Shown here in pieces: positions 1 to 9,043 of a stretch of DNA of 64,000 bases. A program made the position numbers and the translations under genes. The notes below the pieces were generated by a model. The model was given only the letters and a program-made list of their open reading frames with translations, was not told the DNA's origin and did not search any database. This DNA is from Fluviicola taffensis DSM 16823 (GTDB taxonomy: Bacteria; Bacteroidota; Bacteroidia; Flavobacteriales_D; Crocinitomicaceae). Location of the stretch: the NCBI RefSeq assembly GCF_000194605.1, contig NC_015321.1, forward strand, positions 2,356,001 through 2,420,000, written 5' to 3'. Numbering within the stretch: the stretch's first letter is position 1; the number at the start of each line of letters is the position of its first letter.

Positions 1-184
1 GGTATTCCGTTGAGTCAATAAATGCCCAGGCAGATCCGTTCCGCTCATAATTGTGCGATTTATGTGGTCTGTGAACGTTGATCTTGTTAGTGTTGTTCCC
101 GGAAGGTTTTTTTGCACCGTCTTGTGCAAACTGGCTGAATCCGATTGCGGTGATGGAAAGAAGAGTAAGAAGAAGTTGTTTCAT
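1..184 (-). CDS. Secreted protein, N-terminal part only (runs off the window)
   Basis: Reading the minus strand from the ATG at 184 gives 61 codons without a stop up to the window edge. The product begins MKQLLLTLLSITAIGFSQ, a typical short Bacteroidota Sec signal peptide with a positive start, a hydrophobic core and likely cleavage near the SQ. A low-complexity, charged and Asn/His-rich stretch follows. No family can be recognised from this fragment. A PorSS-type outer-membrane or T9SS cargo protein is possible, but the C-terminus is missing. Base use resembles the neighbouring genes. Confidence 0.6.
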   Translation of the reverse strand, partial: MKQLLLTLLSITAIGFSQFAQDGAKKPSGNNTNKINVHRPHKSHNYERNGSAWAFIDSTEY

Positions 185-269
185 TTCGTTTTATTAAGTG
201 ATTTTGAAGGTGTAAAAGTAGCGAATTTGAATCAAAACGGCGAATCAAAGAATGAGAGCTTTTTTATTG

Positions 270-340
270 AACCGCAAAGGGAAAAAGAAAAGAAGAATAG
301 AGAGTATTTTAATCCTTAGCGCCCTTCTTTCTTTGCGGTT
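270..340. repeat. Long-armed inverted repeat AACCGCAAAG...CTTTGCGGTT
   Basis: The 10-base arms AACCGCAAAG (270-279) and CTTTGCGGTT (331-340) are exact reverse complements. The bases just inside (AAGAAG and CTTC TTT) can extend the pairing imperfectly. It lies between the truncated secreted gene and uvrA in a purine-rich spacer. CGCAAAG-type sequence is a recurrent intergenic motif in many Flavobacteriales genomes as I recall, so this may be one copy of an interspersed repeat. Confidence 0.45.
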
Positions 341-359
341 AAAATTTTACCTGCACGAA

Positions 360-382
360 AAAAGGCGCTACCAGCGCCTTTT
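360..382 (-). terminator. Rho-independent terminator after uvrA
   Basis: AAAAGGCGCT (360-369) pairs perfectly with AGCGCCTTTT (373-382) around a three-base loop. On the minus strand the stem is followed by a T-run. It starts two bases beyond the uvrA stop codon. Confidence 0.8.
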
Positions 383-384
383 CT

Positions 385-3234
385 TTATTTCTTTTTCAAA
401 TCTTTCCTTAATTTCTCCATGTGATCGATTTCCTTCTTCAAATAGTTTGCTGTATGTGAAATCTCTGTGTATTTTTTAATGATTTCCTCTGGAGTTCCTG
501 TACAAAGAATTTTTCCGCCTCCACGACCTCCTTCTGGACCAACGTCAATAATGTGGTCTGCTACTTTGACAATATCTAAATTGTGTTCAATCACTAAAAC
601 AGTATTTCCATCGTCTACCAATCGTTGCAGCACTTCAATTAACATGCGAATATCTTCAAAATGCAACCCTGTACTAGGTTCGTCCAAGATATAAATTGTA
701 TTTCCTGTTCCGCGTTTGGTGAGTTCTCCCGCTAGTTTAATGCGTTGAGCTTCACCACCACTAACGGTTGTGGAAGGTTGTCCTAATTTGATATAACCTA
801 AACCTACAGAGTTCAACGTTTCTAAAACACGGTGAATTTTCGGAATGCTTTCGAAGAAAACGACTGCATCTTCAATGGTCATTTCCAATACATCATTGAT
901 GGATTTTCCTTTGAAACGAACCTCCAAAGTTTCACGGTTGTAGCGTTTTCCATTGCAGGTTTCACATTCTACATACACATCAGGTAAGAAATTCATTTCA
1001 ATGACTTTCAATCCACCACCACCACATGTATCACAGCGCCCTCCAGCTACATTGAAAGAGAATCTTCCAGCTTTGTATCCGCGGATTTGTGCTTCGGGAA
1101 GTGCTGCAAACAAGGTGCGAATTTCAGTGAATACGTTTGTATAGGTTGCAGGATTGCTTCTTGGAGTTCTACCGATCGGACTTTGGTCAATTTCAATCAC
1201 TTTATCCAAGTGTTCCAATCCTTCAATTTTTTTGTAGGGCATTGGTTTCTTCACCCCATTGTAAATGTGTGCGTTCAGAATAGGGTAGAGCGTGTGATTG
1301 ATCAAAGTCGATTTCCCACTTCCGGAAACGCCTGTAACACAAGTCAATGTTCCCAACGGAATCGTTAAATCAACGTTTTGCAAGTTATTTCCAGTAGCGC
1401 CTTTTAGCACCAATTTTTTGCCATTTCCTTTTCGGCGTTTTTTTGGAATTTCTATTTCTAATTCACCTCTTAGATACTTTGTTGTAATAGAATCTTTCGA
1501 AATTAATTCATGGAATGGAGCAGCATTCATAATTTGTCCACCATGAACTCCAGCTCCAGGACCAATATCGACCACAAAATCTGCAGCTTCCATCATTTCA
1601 CGGTCGTGTTCCACCACAATTACTGAATTTCCACCATCTCTCAATCGCTTCAAGGAATTAATTAAGCGGGTATTGTCTCGTTGATGCAAACCGATACTTG
1701 GTTCGTCTAAAATATAGAGTACATTCATCAATTCTGATCCAATTTGTGTGGCCAAACGGATACGCTGTGCTTCACCACCAGATAAACTTCTAGCTGAGCG
1801 ATGAAGGGTTAAGTATTCTAATCCAACCTCTAAAATAAACCGAACGCGCGCACGAATTTCTTTTAAAATCTCTACTCCGATTAGCTTTTGCTCCTTGTTC
1901 AAGGAATCTTCAATATTTTCGAGCCAAGTGGCTAATTCCTGAATATCTAATGTAGCTACTTCCCCCAAGGTTTTTTCAGCAACTTTAAAATGAAGGGCTT
2001 CTTTTTTTAAGCGTGCTCCATGACATTCTGGGCAGGTTATTTTATTCATGAAACTTTGTGCCCAGCGTTGAATTCCAGCAGTACTTTCTTCCGCATGACG
2101 TGCCATGAAGTTTCCTAGGCCTTCAAATTGAATGTTCGAATCTTTGCCATTTTGTTCTAATCCTTCATTTCCATTCAAAATGACATGAATCAACTCATCT
2201 GGAAGATCTGAAATGGGAGTATTGATGGTATAACCTTCTTGTTGTAAGAACGATTCAATGCGCTCAAAAAACCAATTGCGCTTGTATTCTCCAATGGGAG
2301 CCAGCCCGCCTTTTTTGATACTTAATTTGGGGTCAGGAATTACTTTTTCGCGATCAATTTCTGATATTTCTCCCAAGCCAACACATGTTGGACAAGCTCC
2401 ATAAGGTGAATTGAAAGAGAATAAATTGGGTTCTGGTTCTGGGTATGAAATTCCCGTTGTGGGGCACATGAGTAACCGCGAAAAATGGCGGGCTTGATTC
2501 GTTTCAAAATCTTGAATCATCATGCTTTTCCCGCCATGTTTCATTGCTGTAGTAATGCCGTCGTAAATGCGTTTTCGGTCATCTGCTTTTACTAGGATGC
2601 GATCAATAACAATCTCGATATCGTGAATTTTGTAGCGATCCAAACGCATTCCTTTTTCAATTTCTTGAATTTCGCCATCGATTCGAACTTTGGAATAACC
2701 CATTTTGCCAATTTGCTCGAAAAGCTCTCTGTAGTGTCCTTTTCGTCCTTTAATTTTTGGAGCAAGAATCAATACTTTTTTTCCTTCAAACTGCTCAATG
2801 ATTAAATCAGTAATCTGATCGTCTGAATATTTCACCATGCGTTCGCCAGTCTCATACGAATAGGCAGTTCCAATTCGGGCATACAACAAACGCATGAAAT
2901 CGTAAATCTCTGTAATGGTGCCAACGGTAGAGCGTGGGCTTCGAGAAACTGTTTTTTGTTCGATCGAAATTACGGGACTTAGACCATTGATTTTATCCAC
3001 ATCTGGGCGTTCCATTCCACCCAAAAATTGCCTTGCGTAAGAAGAGAATGTTTCAATATATCGGCGCTGACCTTCTGCAAAAATGGTATCAAATGCCAAG
3101 GATGATTTTCCACTTCCGCTTAAACCGGTAAAAACAACCAATTTGTCCCGTGGAATTTCTAAATGTACGTCTTTTAAATTATGCTCTCGGGCTCCGTAAA
3201 CTTCGATTGTTTTTGTTTGTTTGTCAAGACTCAT
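385..3234 (-). CDS. uvrA: UvrA, excinuclease ABC subunit A
   Basis: DNA-damage recognition ATPase of nucleotide excision repair, which loads UvrB at lesions in the cytoplasm. At 949 residues it has normal family length. It holds two ABC modules: the first Walker A is GLSGSGKSS (about residues 37-45) and the second is GVSGSGKSTL (about 635). Both carry the signature SGGEAQRI (about 481 and 822). The zinc-binding Cys pairs CPTTG/CPTC, CPEC and CDTC/CETC are all present. The start is the ATG in MSLDKQTKTIEV, just before the conserved GAREHNLK motif. A weaker promoter-like box (CATTTTTG) ends two bases before the ATG. The gene is followed by its own hairpin terminator and so seems to be transcribed alone. 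Identification is secure. Confidence 0.97.
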   Translation of the reverse strand: MSLDKQTKTIEVYGAREHNLKDVHLEIPRDKLVVFTGLSGSGKSSLAFDTIFAEGQRRYIETFSSYARQFLGGMERPDVDKINGLSPVISIEQKTVSRSPRSTVGTITEIYDFMRLLYARIGTAYSYETGERMVKYSDDQITDLIIEQFEGKKVLILAPKIKGRKGHYRELFEQIGKMGYSKVRIDGEIQEIEKGMRLDRYKIHDIEIVIDRILVKADDRKRIYDGITTAMKHGGKSMMIQDFETNQARHFSRLLMCPTTGISYPEPEPNLFSFNSPYGACPTCVGLGEISEIDREKVIPDPKLSIKKGGLAPIGEYKRNWFFERIESFLQQEGYTINTPISDLPDELIHVILNGNEGLEQNGKDSNIQFEGLGNFMARHAEESTAGIQRWAQSFMNKITCPECHGARLKKEALHFKVAEKTLGEVATLDIQELATWLENIEDSLNKEQKLIGVEILKEIRARVRFILEVGLEYLTLHRSARSLSGGEAQRIRLATQIGSELMNVLYILDEPSIGLHQRDNTRLINSLKRLRDGGNSVIVVEHDREMMEAADFVVDIGPGAGVHGGQIMNAAPFHELISKDSITTKYLRGELEIEIPKKRRKGNGKKLVLKGATGNNLQNVDLTIPLGTLTCVTGVSGSGKSTLINHTLYPILNAHIYNGVKKPMPYKKIEGLEHLDKVIEIDQSPIGRTPRSNPATYTNVFTEIRTLFAALPEAQIRGYKAGRFSFNVAGGRCDTCGGGGLKVIEMNFLPDVYVECETCNGKRYNRETLEVRFKGKSINDVLEMTIEDAVVFFESIPKIHRVLETLNSVGLGYIKLGQPSTTVSGGEAQRIKLAGELTKRGTGNTIYILDEPSTGLHFEDIRMLIEVLQRLVDDGNTVLVIEHNLDIVKVADHIIDVGPEGGRGGGKILCTGTPEEIIKKYTEISHTANYLKKEIDHMEKLRKDLKKK

Positions 3235-3258
3235 GTCAAAAATGTGTAATCTAAAATA

Positions 3259-4185
3259 TTAATTGTAAGCGTTGTAAGGTTTGAGGTTTTCAGAAGCTGC
3301 TGGCAGAATAAGGGTGAATTTTTTTCCGCCTTTCAGGGTCAATTTTGTTGTTTTCAACCACGGATTTAATTTACGAAGAATTTTGATATTGAAGCCTTGA
3401 TCATTTGCCCAAATAGAAAGGTTTGGGATTGTTTCATTCACAATTATTTTTTGGATGTGAAATGGTTCATATAATTCCATCTTATCTGGATAATATCCGT
3501 AAGCTTCCGGATTTTCATAGATTAATTTGGTGGCCAGTAATCTAAAAACGTATCTTCCAGTTTCGCTATTTTGATACGTATCGAAATAATGTTCGGTTCC
3601 TTGCCATTTCATATCTTCTAAAACGCCACCAACTCCTCTGTTGTAAGCTGCGGTGGTCATTACCCAATCATTTAATGTTCTTTGCGCATCTTTCAAATAG
3701 CGACAAGCGGCATGCGTGCTTTTTTCAATGTTTAATCGCTCGTCAATTTCGGCATCTATTTCGAGATCGTATAATTTAGCTGTTGTAGGCATAAATTGCC
3801 AAAATCCCTGTGCTCCAACGGGAGAAATGGCTTGTAGCAAGTTGCTTTCAATAATTGCCAAGTATTTAAAATCATTGGGTACGCCTTCTTCTTTGAGAAT
3901 GCGCTCGATTTCTGGAAAATAACGATTTGCTCGTTTCATTGCGCCCACCCAAGCACTTTGATAATATGCTGTCATGAGAACTTCTCGGTCTAGCCGCTCG
4001 CGCAAATCTTCATCTTGCAAATTGATGGTGATACCAGCAAATTCCATGCTTTGAGGTAAATCTGGAAAAACAACAGCTGACGAAGCAAGCACTTCTTGGC
4101 GCTTAGCCTCTTTTTTTTTCTGTACAGTTTCGTTCTGGCAAGCAGCCAGAAATCCAACAAGGAGTAAAAGGAATATCTTATTCAT
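3259..4185 (-). CDS. Lytic murein transglycosylase, MltD-like lipoprotein
   Basis: Predicted periplasmic lipoprotein that cleaves peptidoglycan glycan strands to 1,6-anhydro-muropeptides. Residues 1-16 form a lipobox signal peptide (LVGFLAAC, Cys16). The SLT domain follows: YLAIIESN holds the presumed catalytic Glu (about residue 113), GFWQFMP is the conserved helix, and MTTAAYNRG is the C-terminal family motif. The last about 60 residues resemble one LysM-like module ending in an aliphatic L-I-L-P strand. At 308 residues it is shorter than E. coli MltD, which carries two LysM repeats. It is separated from the polysaccharide genes upstream by its own promoter box. The precise substrate is inferred. 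Confidence 0.85.
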   Translation of the reverse strand: MNKIFLLLLVGFLAACQNETVQKKKEAKRQEVLASSAVVFPDLPQSMEFAGITINLQDEDLRERLDREVLMTAYYQSAWVGAMKRANRYFPEIERILKEEGVPNDFKYLAIIESNLLQAISPVGAQGFWQFMPTTAKLYDLEIDAEIDERLNIEKSTHAACRYLKDAQRTLNDWVMTTAAYNRGVGGVLEDMKWQGTEHYFDTYQNSETGRYVFRLLATKLIYENPEAYGYYPDKMELYEPFHIQKIIVNETIPNLSIWANDQGFNIKILRKLNPWLKTTKLTLKGGKKFTLILPAASENLKPYNAYN

Positions 4186-4205
4186 GCAATGCGATTAAAG
4201 CATTA

Positions 4206-4213
4206 CAAAATTA
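4206..4213 (-). promoter_or_regulatory. Putative -7 box of the transglycosylase gene
   Basis: The minus strand reads TAATTTTG, an exact match to the Bacteroidota consensus TAnnTTTG. It lies about 20 bases before the ATG at 4185 and just beyond the stop codon of the upstream transferase gene. No clear -33 TTG is visible at the usual distance. Confidence 0.5.
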
Positions 4214-4219
4214 AGCAAT

Positions 4220-5284
4220 CTACTTCTTGTGTATAAGTGTGTTACGATATAAAACTAAAAATACTGCAAAAAAGTAGCTTGTTAGGAATAATGCCATCCA
4301 TAAATTTCCCATCTTGGCAAAGATTACAGACAATAGAGTAACTAAAGTAGCCATGAAACCAATTCCTAAAAAGACGATCCAAACTTGTTTGTCATTTAAT
4401 CCAGAATAAACCAAATGATGTGTTGTATGATCTTTTCCTCCGACCATTGGATTTTTGCCTTTTTTCAATCGATTGATTACAACAGTTAAAGTATCAGCGA
4501 TGGCAGGTGTAAAGGCGATTAATGTAATTGCTCCACCAACAAGTGGGTTTAACTGAACCGTTTTTCCTACATTCCACAATTCATGAACAGAAAAAAACGC
4601 TACAAATAATCCGATGAATTGACTTCCTGCGTCTCCCATAAATAATCGGGAAGGATGCAGGTTGTAGATTAAAAAACCAATAATTGCTCCAATTTGGATA
4701 AGTATTGTCAATGTCCAAATATTCATGTTCCAATCAAACAAAATAATGTTTGTTCCCAAACAAGATAGAAGTATGAATAATGAAGTGGTGCCTGAAATAC
4801 CATCCATATTGTCGAGCATGTTTAACGAATTCATGATTCCAACTACCCATGTGATTGTAATGAGGGCATTTATCCATGGAATAGCTGTTAGTTCAATAAT
4901 CGTATGTGACAAAACTAGAATAATCCCACACAAAATTTGGACAAATAATTTCATGAAAGGCTTTGTATTATAAGCATCATCTGCTAAGCCCATAATGAAA
5001 GAAAGTGTTCCAGCGGTCAGGAGCCCAACAAATTGTCGATTCTGAAAAATGTTTTCGCTATTAAAAATGATCGAATAGGCAACGGTTCCGAAGATAAAAG
5101 CAACGAAGAAACCAATTCCTCCTAAAGATGGTTTTGATTCATTGGACCAACGAACAGTAACATCGTTTTTATTCCGAATTCCTAAACTTTGTGAAAACCG
5201 CAGCAATATACCGTTCGAAACATAACTCATAATAATCCCGAATAGTAGGAATCCCAAACAAGCTAAAATCAGTTCATAACTCAT
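4220..5284 (-). CDS. WecA/MraY-family polyprenyl-phosphate sugar-1-phosphate transferase
   Basis: Integral membrane enzyme of the glycosyltransferase-4 (MraY/WecA/TagO) family. It is predicted to start polysaccharide synthesis by moving a sugar-1-phosphate from a UDP-sugar to undecaprenyl phosphate. About ten hydrophobic segments span the 354 residues. Family motifs are present: the Asp-rich GLADDA (about 100), DNMDGI (about 156) and GDAGSQF (about 215). HTTHHLVYSGL in the last cytoplasmic loop matches the HH motif of WecA/TagO enzymes. It lies 6 bp after rfbC in an operon with Wza- and Wzc-like export genes, which favours capsule/exopolysaccharide initiation over peptidoglycan synthesis. The sugar specificity is unknown. 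Confidence 0.87.
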   Translation of the reverse strand: MSYELILACLGFLLFGIIMSYVSNGILLRFSQSLGIRNKNDVTVRWSNESKPSLGGIGFFVAFIFGTVAYSIIFNSENIFQNRQFVGLLTAGTLSFIMGLADDAYNTKPFMKLFVQILCGIILVLSHTIIELTAIPWINALITITWVVGIMNSLNMLDNMDGISGTTSLFILLSCLGTNIILFDWNMNIWTLTILIQIGAIIGFLIYNLHPSRLFMGDAGSQFIGLFVAFFSVHELWNVGKTVQLNPLVGGAITLIAFTPAIADTLTVVINRLKKGKNPMVGGKDHTTHHLVYSGLNDKQVWIVFLGIGFMATLVTLLSVIFAKMGNLWMALFLTSYFFAVFLVLYRNTLIHKK

Positions 5285-5290
5285 AAAACA

Positions 5291-5839
5291 CTATTCAAAT
5301 GGAGAATTAAAATCGGCGAGTAATATTCCCAACTTATCTTTATCCGATAAGATAGGATTCATTTCTTGCCATTGAATAGTTAACGCAGGATCATTCCAAA
5401 GGATGCTTCCTTCACTGCTTGGATTATACCAATTGGTACATTTATATTGAAAAATAGTATCCTTTTCTAAGGTCACAAAACCATGTGCAAAACCAGCGGG
5501 AATATAAGCTTGCATTTTGTTTTCAGCACTTAAAACAAATGAAACATGTTGACCATAAGTGGGTGAGTTTTTGCGAATATCCAATGCAACATCTAGAACA
5601 CTGCCTTGAACTACTCGAACTAACTTACCTTGAGCATGGGGTGGGGCTTGAAAATGCAATCCTCTGAGCACACCTTTTGCTGATTTTGATTCATTGTCTT
5701 GTACAAAATTAATTTCTGCACCTATAAATTCATTGAATTTTTGTTGATGAAATGATTCGAAGAAGTATCCTCTGTCATCACCAAATATGGTTGGTTGAAT
5801 GAGTAGTACATCAACAATTGCTGTTCGTTTAAATTCCAT
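5291..5839 (-). CDS. rfbC: RmlC, dTDP-4-dehydrorhamnose 3,5-epimerase
   Basis: Cupin epimerase that converts dTDP-4-keto-6-deoxyglucose to dTDP-4-keto-rhamnose on the way to dTDP-L-rhamnose. Its 182 residues fit the family. Conserved parts are the substrate-binding DDRGYFFESF (residues 21-30), the catalytic-His motif GVLRGLHFQ (His62), KLVRVVQGSVLDVALDIR, and AGFAHGFVTLE with a following Tyr near 132. It is third-to-last in a minus-strand operon between the Wzc-like kinase and the initiating transferase. rfbB lies about 30 kb away (36.2 kb) on the other strand; rfbA and rfbD are not in the window. Confidence 0.95.
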   Translation of the reverse strand: MEFKRTAIVDVLLIQPTIFGDDRGYFFESFHQQKFNEFIGAEINFVQDNESKSAKGVLRGLHFQAPPHAQGKLVRVVQGSVLDVALDIRKNSPTYGQHVSFVLSAENKMQAYIPAGFAHGFVTLEKDTIFQYKCTNWYNPSSEGSILWNDPALTIQWQEMNPILSDKDKLGILLADFNSPFE

Positions 5840-5896
5840 TTATTTCTTCGGTTTTAATTCTTCTATTTCCTTCAGCTTACCTGTCTTTTCAGACAT
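5840..5896 (-). other. Possible 18-codon ORF abutting rfbC, or displaced Wzc tail
   Basis: An ATG at 5896 opens a Lys/Glu-rich frame (MSEKTGKLKEIEELKPKK) whose TAA directly abuts the rfbC ATG. The same frame is open further upstream through the end of the wzc-like gene, back to a TAA in its AAATAAAAAG stretch. It could be a tiny coupled ORF. It could equally be the ancestral C-terminal tail of the kinase, now out of frame. Evidence is composition and position only. Confidence 0.25.
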
Positions 5897-5907
5897 AGCT
5901 TCAGTCT

Positions 5908-8271
5908 TCAAGAGCTTCGCCCCTTCTTCTTCTTTTTATTTTCCTCTTCGTAGTAACCTTGTCCATAGCCGTAACCATATCCATAGCCGTATTTTCCTTT
6001 GAAATTTTTTGTTCCGTTTAGGATAATATTGAGATGACTAATTTGATTCATTTCGAATAATTCACGCACTCTTCCTGCAAAAATTCGTTTCGAATAATGA
6101 GCTTTAAAGATGTAAATTGGAATGTCTGCTTTTGCAAGGATTTGAACACCATCAGTAACCAAACCAACTGGTGGATTGTCAATTATAACGATATCATATC
6201 GAGATTTCAGCTCTTCCAAAATTTCAAAAAACGAATCACTTAAAATCAATTCGGAAGGATTTGGGGGAATCGGTCCAGCGGTAATAAAATCAAGGTTGTC
6301 AATTTCGGATTTGCGGATACAGGAATCTAATTCTGCTTGTTTGACAATTAAATTACTAATTCCTGCCTCATTGGAAACGTTTAGTCCAAGGTGTACTTTT
6401 GGTTTTCTTAAATCAAGGTCGATAACAATTGTCTTCTTTCCTGAAAGCGATATTATTCCAGCTAAGTTAAGTGCGACAAATGTTTTTCCTTCACCAGAAA
6501 TTGAGGATGAAATAGCGATTACTTGCGCATTTGGATTGACAAAACTTAGATTTGTTCGAATATTCCGCATGGATTCCGCTAAAATAGATTTTGGACTACT
6601 GTGAACCATCAATTGACTGTATTCTGAAGTTTCTTTTAATTGCGGAATATTTCCAAGAATGGTTATTTTATCAGGTAGTAGATTTTTCAAATCTTCAATG
6701 GTGTTTATTTCATTGAAGGTGATGTATTTTATGAAAAGAAAGCCAATACCAAAAACAAATCCAATAAAAATAAATGATGCATAAACCATTTTTCTATTCG
6801 GACTAAAGGGTATTGAGCTTAAAGACGCTTCATTTAAAACCCGATTACTTGAAGTATATCCTGCATTGGAAATAGAATACATGACTTTTTTTTCTGTCAA
6901 AAGTGTATAGTATTTTTCGTTTAAATCTTGAAGTGATTTTAATCGATTGTACTCCATTTTCTTTTGAGGAAGTTTGATGTACTCTCCTTCAATTTCTCCG
7001 ATCTTTCCACTAATAACTTGAACTTGTGATCGAATTCTCTCTTGAATCACTTCGATACTTCTTCGAATATATTGGATCTTCGATTGAATGCGTGTATTGA
7101 GATTCTTTAATTCGGAATTGTTTTCAGTAACATTCGTTAATAGTTCTTCTTTTCGCTCCAATAGGGTGTTTAAATCGGTAATTTGTTTTGTTAAAGATGA
7201 TTCATAACTTTTTCCAAGCATTTCCGGAATAAGCCTGTAAATATCTAGTCTATTTGGTTCTGTCTTTAATTTCGAATTCACAACTTTCAATGTCGTTAAT
7301 TCATTTTCTAAATCAAAAAGAATATCTTGAAACTTGTCCATGTTTTCAGAAAGTGATCCACCAGTACCTTCAGGGTCTGTTAGATGGGATTTCCGTTGAA
7401 AATCGGTCAAGCTATCTTTTGAGTCTTTTAATTCTCCAGAAATAGAATCGAGCTGAATTTGAATAAATGCAAGAATGTTATCAGCACCTTTGCGTTTCAT
7501 TTCTTCGTCGTAATTGAAAAACGTCAAAGAAACCGATTTAATGATGTCCCGACATAATTCAGGGTTGTTTCCAGTATATCTAAGTTCAATCGTTTTGGCA
7601 TTGGCATCCACTGGATTGACTTCTAAGTTTGAAATTAATCGAGCTGCTAGGTTTTTCTGATTGTTGAAAGTAAAGTAGAGATCATTTGAGACATCCTCCT
7701 GTTTGAGTGATTGCCAGTTATTCACCTTAAACCCAATTTCAAAATGAGAGGTCTTAATGGTTTGATTAATAGCTGAAACTTTCGAGTAATTCCTGCCAAG
7801 TAAAGAATAAGAAAGACGAATTTTACGATTCTCCAAGGTTTCAATCCATATTGGAATATCACAAAGACTGCTATCGCTCAGAGAGTAAGGTAAAATGGTG
7901 AACGTGTTTTGATGGTATTTCTCTTCCGTAAGAATTTTCCCTTTGGAAAAAACAGAAACATTCATATTCATTCTTGCAATTGTCATATCAAAGAGCAATT
8001 GAGAGCGGAGTAATTCTATTTCTGTAGAGATATCGATGCGTTTATTAATATTATCGATTTCTAATAATTGTTTCCCTTGATCTTTTTCAACTAATTGAAT
8101 AAGGGTCGTCGAATCATAAACAGGTTTTGTGTATCGCAAATAGAAGAATGCAACACTCATGAAGAAGATAATCAATAATAAAACCCACCACCAATAACGG
8201 CGAAGAATTACTTGCGCAATAATTGGATTGTAGTCTTTATTGATGAATATGGATGTATTTGAATTATTCAC
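5908..8271 (-). CDS. Wzc-like polysaccharide co-polymerase / BY tyrosine autokinase
   Basis: Inner-membrane protein coupling polysaccharide chain export to tyrosine phosphorylation. The layout is: Wzz-type transmembrane segment at about 28-48, long periplasmic coiled-coil region (about 60-490), second membrane segment (about 500-517), then a cytoplasmic BY-kinase. The kinase shows Walker A SISGEGKTFVALNLAG (about 588-603), Walker A' VIDLDLRKPKVHLGL and Walker B IVIIDNPPVGLVTDG. The C-terminus has a Gly-Tyr run YGYGYGYGYGQGYY followed by a Lys/Glu tail, the usual autophosphorylation cluster. It starts one base after the Wza-like gene, as expected for an export pair. The CpsB-type phosphatase at 37.2 kb is the likely counter-enzyme (inference). 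Confidence 0.93.
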   Translation of the reverse strand: MNNSNTSIFINKDYNPIIAQVILRRYWWWVLLLIIFFMSVAFFYLRYTKPVYDSTTLIQLVEKDQGKQLLEIDNINKRIDISTEIELLRSQLLFDMTIARMNMNVSVFSKGKILTEEKYHQNTFTILPYSLSDSSLCDIPIWIETLENRKIRLSYSLLGRNYSKVSAINQTIKTSHFEIGFKVNNWQSLKQEDVSNDLYFTFNNQKNLAARLISNLEVNPVDANAKTIELRYTGNNPELCRDIIKSVSLTFFNYDEEMKRKGADNILAFIQIQLDSISGELKDSKDSLTDFQRKSHLTDPEGTGGSLSENMDKFQDILFDLENELTTLKVVNSKLKTEPNRLDIYRLIPEMLGKSYESSLTKQITDLNTLLERKEELLTNVTENNSELKNLNTRIQSKIQYIRRSIEVIQERIRSQVQVISGKIGEIEGEYIKLPQKKMEYNRLKSLQDLNEKYYTLLTEKKVMYSISNAGYTSSNRVLNEASLSSIPFSPNRKMVYASFIFIGFVFGIGFLFIKYITFNEINTIEDLKNLLPDKITILGNIPQLKETSEYSQLMVHSSPKSILAESMRNIRTNLSFVNPNAQVIAISSSISGEGKTFVALNLAGIISLSGKKTIVIDLDLRKPKVHLGLNVSNEAGISNLIVKQAELDSCIRKSEIDNLDFITAGPIPPNPSELILSDSFFEILEELKSRYDIVIIDNPPVGLVTDGVQILAKADIPIYIFKAHYSKRIFAGRVRELFEMNQISHLNIILNGTKNFKGKYGYGYGYGYGQGYYEEENKKKKKGRSS

Positions 8272-8272
8272 G

Positions 8273-9043
8273 TTATTTTAAAGTTGTAAAAATGGTGATA
8301 ATTACTAAAGCACTTGATATCAAAGAAACAATCGGAGCAACGACTTTGAGTGTTTCTTGAGCAACTTGTTCTTTTGGTTCGATGTATATAAAGTCATTGG
8401 CCTGGACAATCATATCGGCATACTTGAGACCTTCAATTTTTGACAAATCAATAATATACATGGTTCGAACATTGTTCACAATACGCATAATTTTCACTTT
8501 GTTTGCCTTTCCTCTTTCTGCAATACCCCCAGCTAATGCGATGGCTTCCATAAGTGTCGTATTGCTATTTTGGAGAGGAATTACGCGAGCGGCACTTCCA
8601 TTTCCAGGAAAAACTATCACACGCTGATTGGTTAGTTTTACTTGAACAAAAGGATTGTTGTATCCATTTTTTTGTTCAAATAAATGTGCAAGAGTATCTT
8701 CACATTGCTTCACGGTAAGTCCAGAGACAGGAGTAGGACCTAAAATGGGCAAGTCTGCAGTACCATCTGGTCTTACTACATACTCAATGGTTTCTTTTGC
8801 AACAGCATCTTTATTCATACCCGCCATTTCATTGACGATTCGTTCACCATCATTGGTGTATAACATAAATGAAAAACGATCGTCTCTCGAAATTTGGTAT
8901 TCTGCTACTGGCTTTAAAGGAATACTATCCTTTACTTCTTTTACACCTTTCGGAGAACGAAACATGAGGTTACTATTAATCCCGCAAGATTGCAAAAGCA
9001 ACACACTTAATAGGAAGAAAAAAAGCAGGCTTTTATTTCTCAT
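8273..9043 (-). CDS. Wza-like outer-membrane polysaccharide export lipoprotein
   Basis: Polysaccharide export (Poly_export/SLBB) protein forming the outer part of the export channel with the adjacent Wzc-like protein. The ATG at 9043 (MRNKSLLFF) gives a clean lipoprotein signal ending LLLQSC. A TTG at 9061 would add six charged residues and lengthen the overlap with the upstream gene from 11 to 29 bp, so I prefer 9043. VRPDGTADLPILG is the export-domain motif. A SLBB-like part follows (VIPLQNSNTTLMEAIALAGG). The C-terminus ends in one hydrophobic segment (VSLISSALVIITIF), matching the membrane-crossing helix of Wza. Confidence 0.9.
   Translation of the reverse strand: MRNKSLLFFFLLSVLLLQSCGINSNLMFRSPKGVKEVKDSIPLKPVAEYQISRDDRFSFMLYTNDGERIVNEMAGMNKDAVAKETIEYVVRPDGTADLPILGPTPVSGLTVKQCEDTLAHLFEQKNGYNNPFVQVKLTNQRVIVFPGNGSAARVIPLQNSNTTLMEAIALAGGIAERGKANKVKIMRIVNNVRTMYIIDLSKIEGLKYADMIVQANDFIYIEPKEQVAQETLKVVAPIVSLISSALVIITIFTTLK

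Noticed and set aside
53-319. 88-codon plus-strand frame at the left edge
   Set aside because: It is antisense to the truncated signal-peptide protein and then runs through the purine-rich spacer; composition is not protein-like.
6176-6604. 142-codon plus-strand frame inside the wzc-like gene
   Set aside because: Antisense shadow of a strongly conserved kinase domain; no signal peptide or family resemblance.
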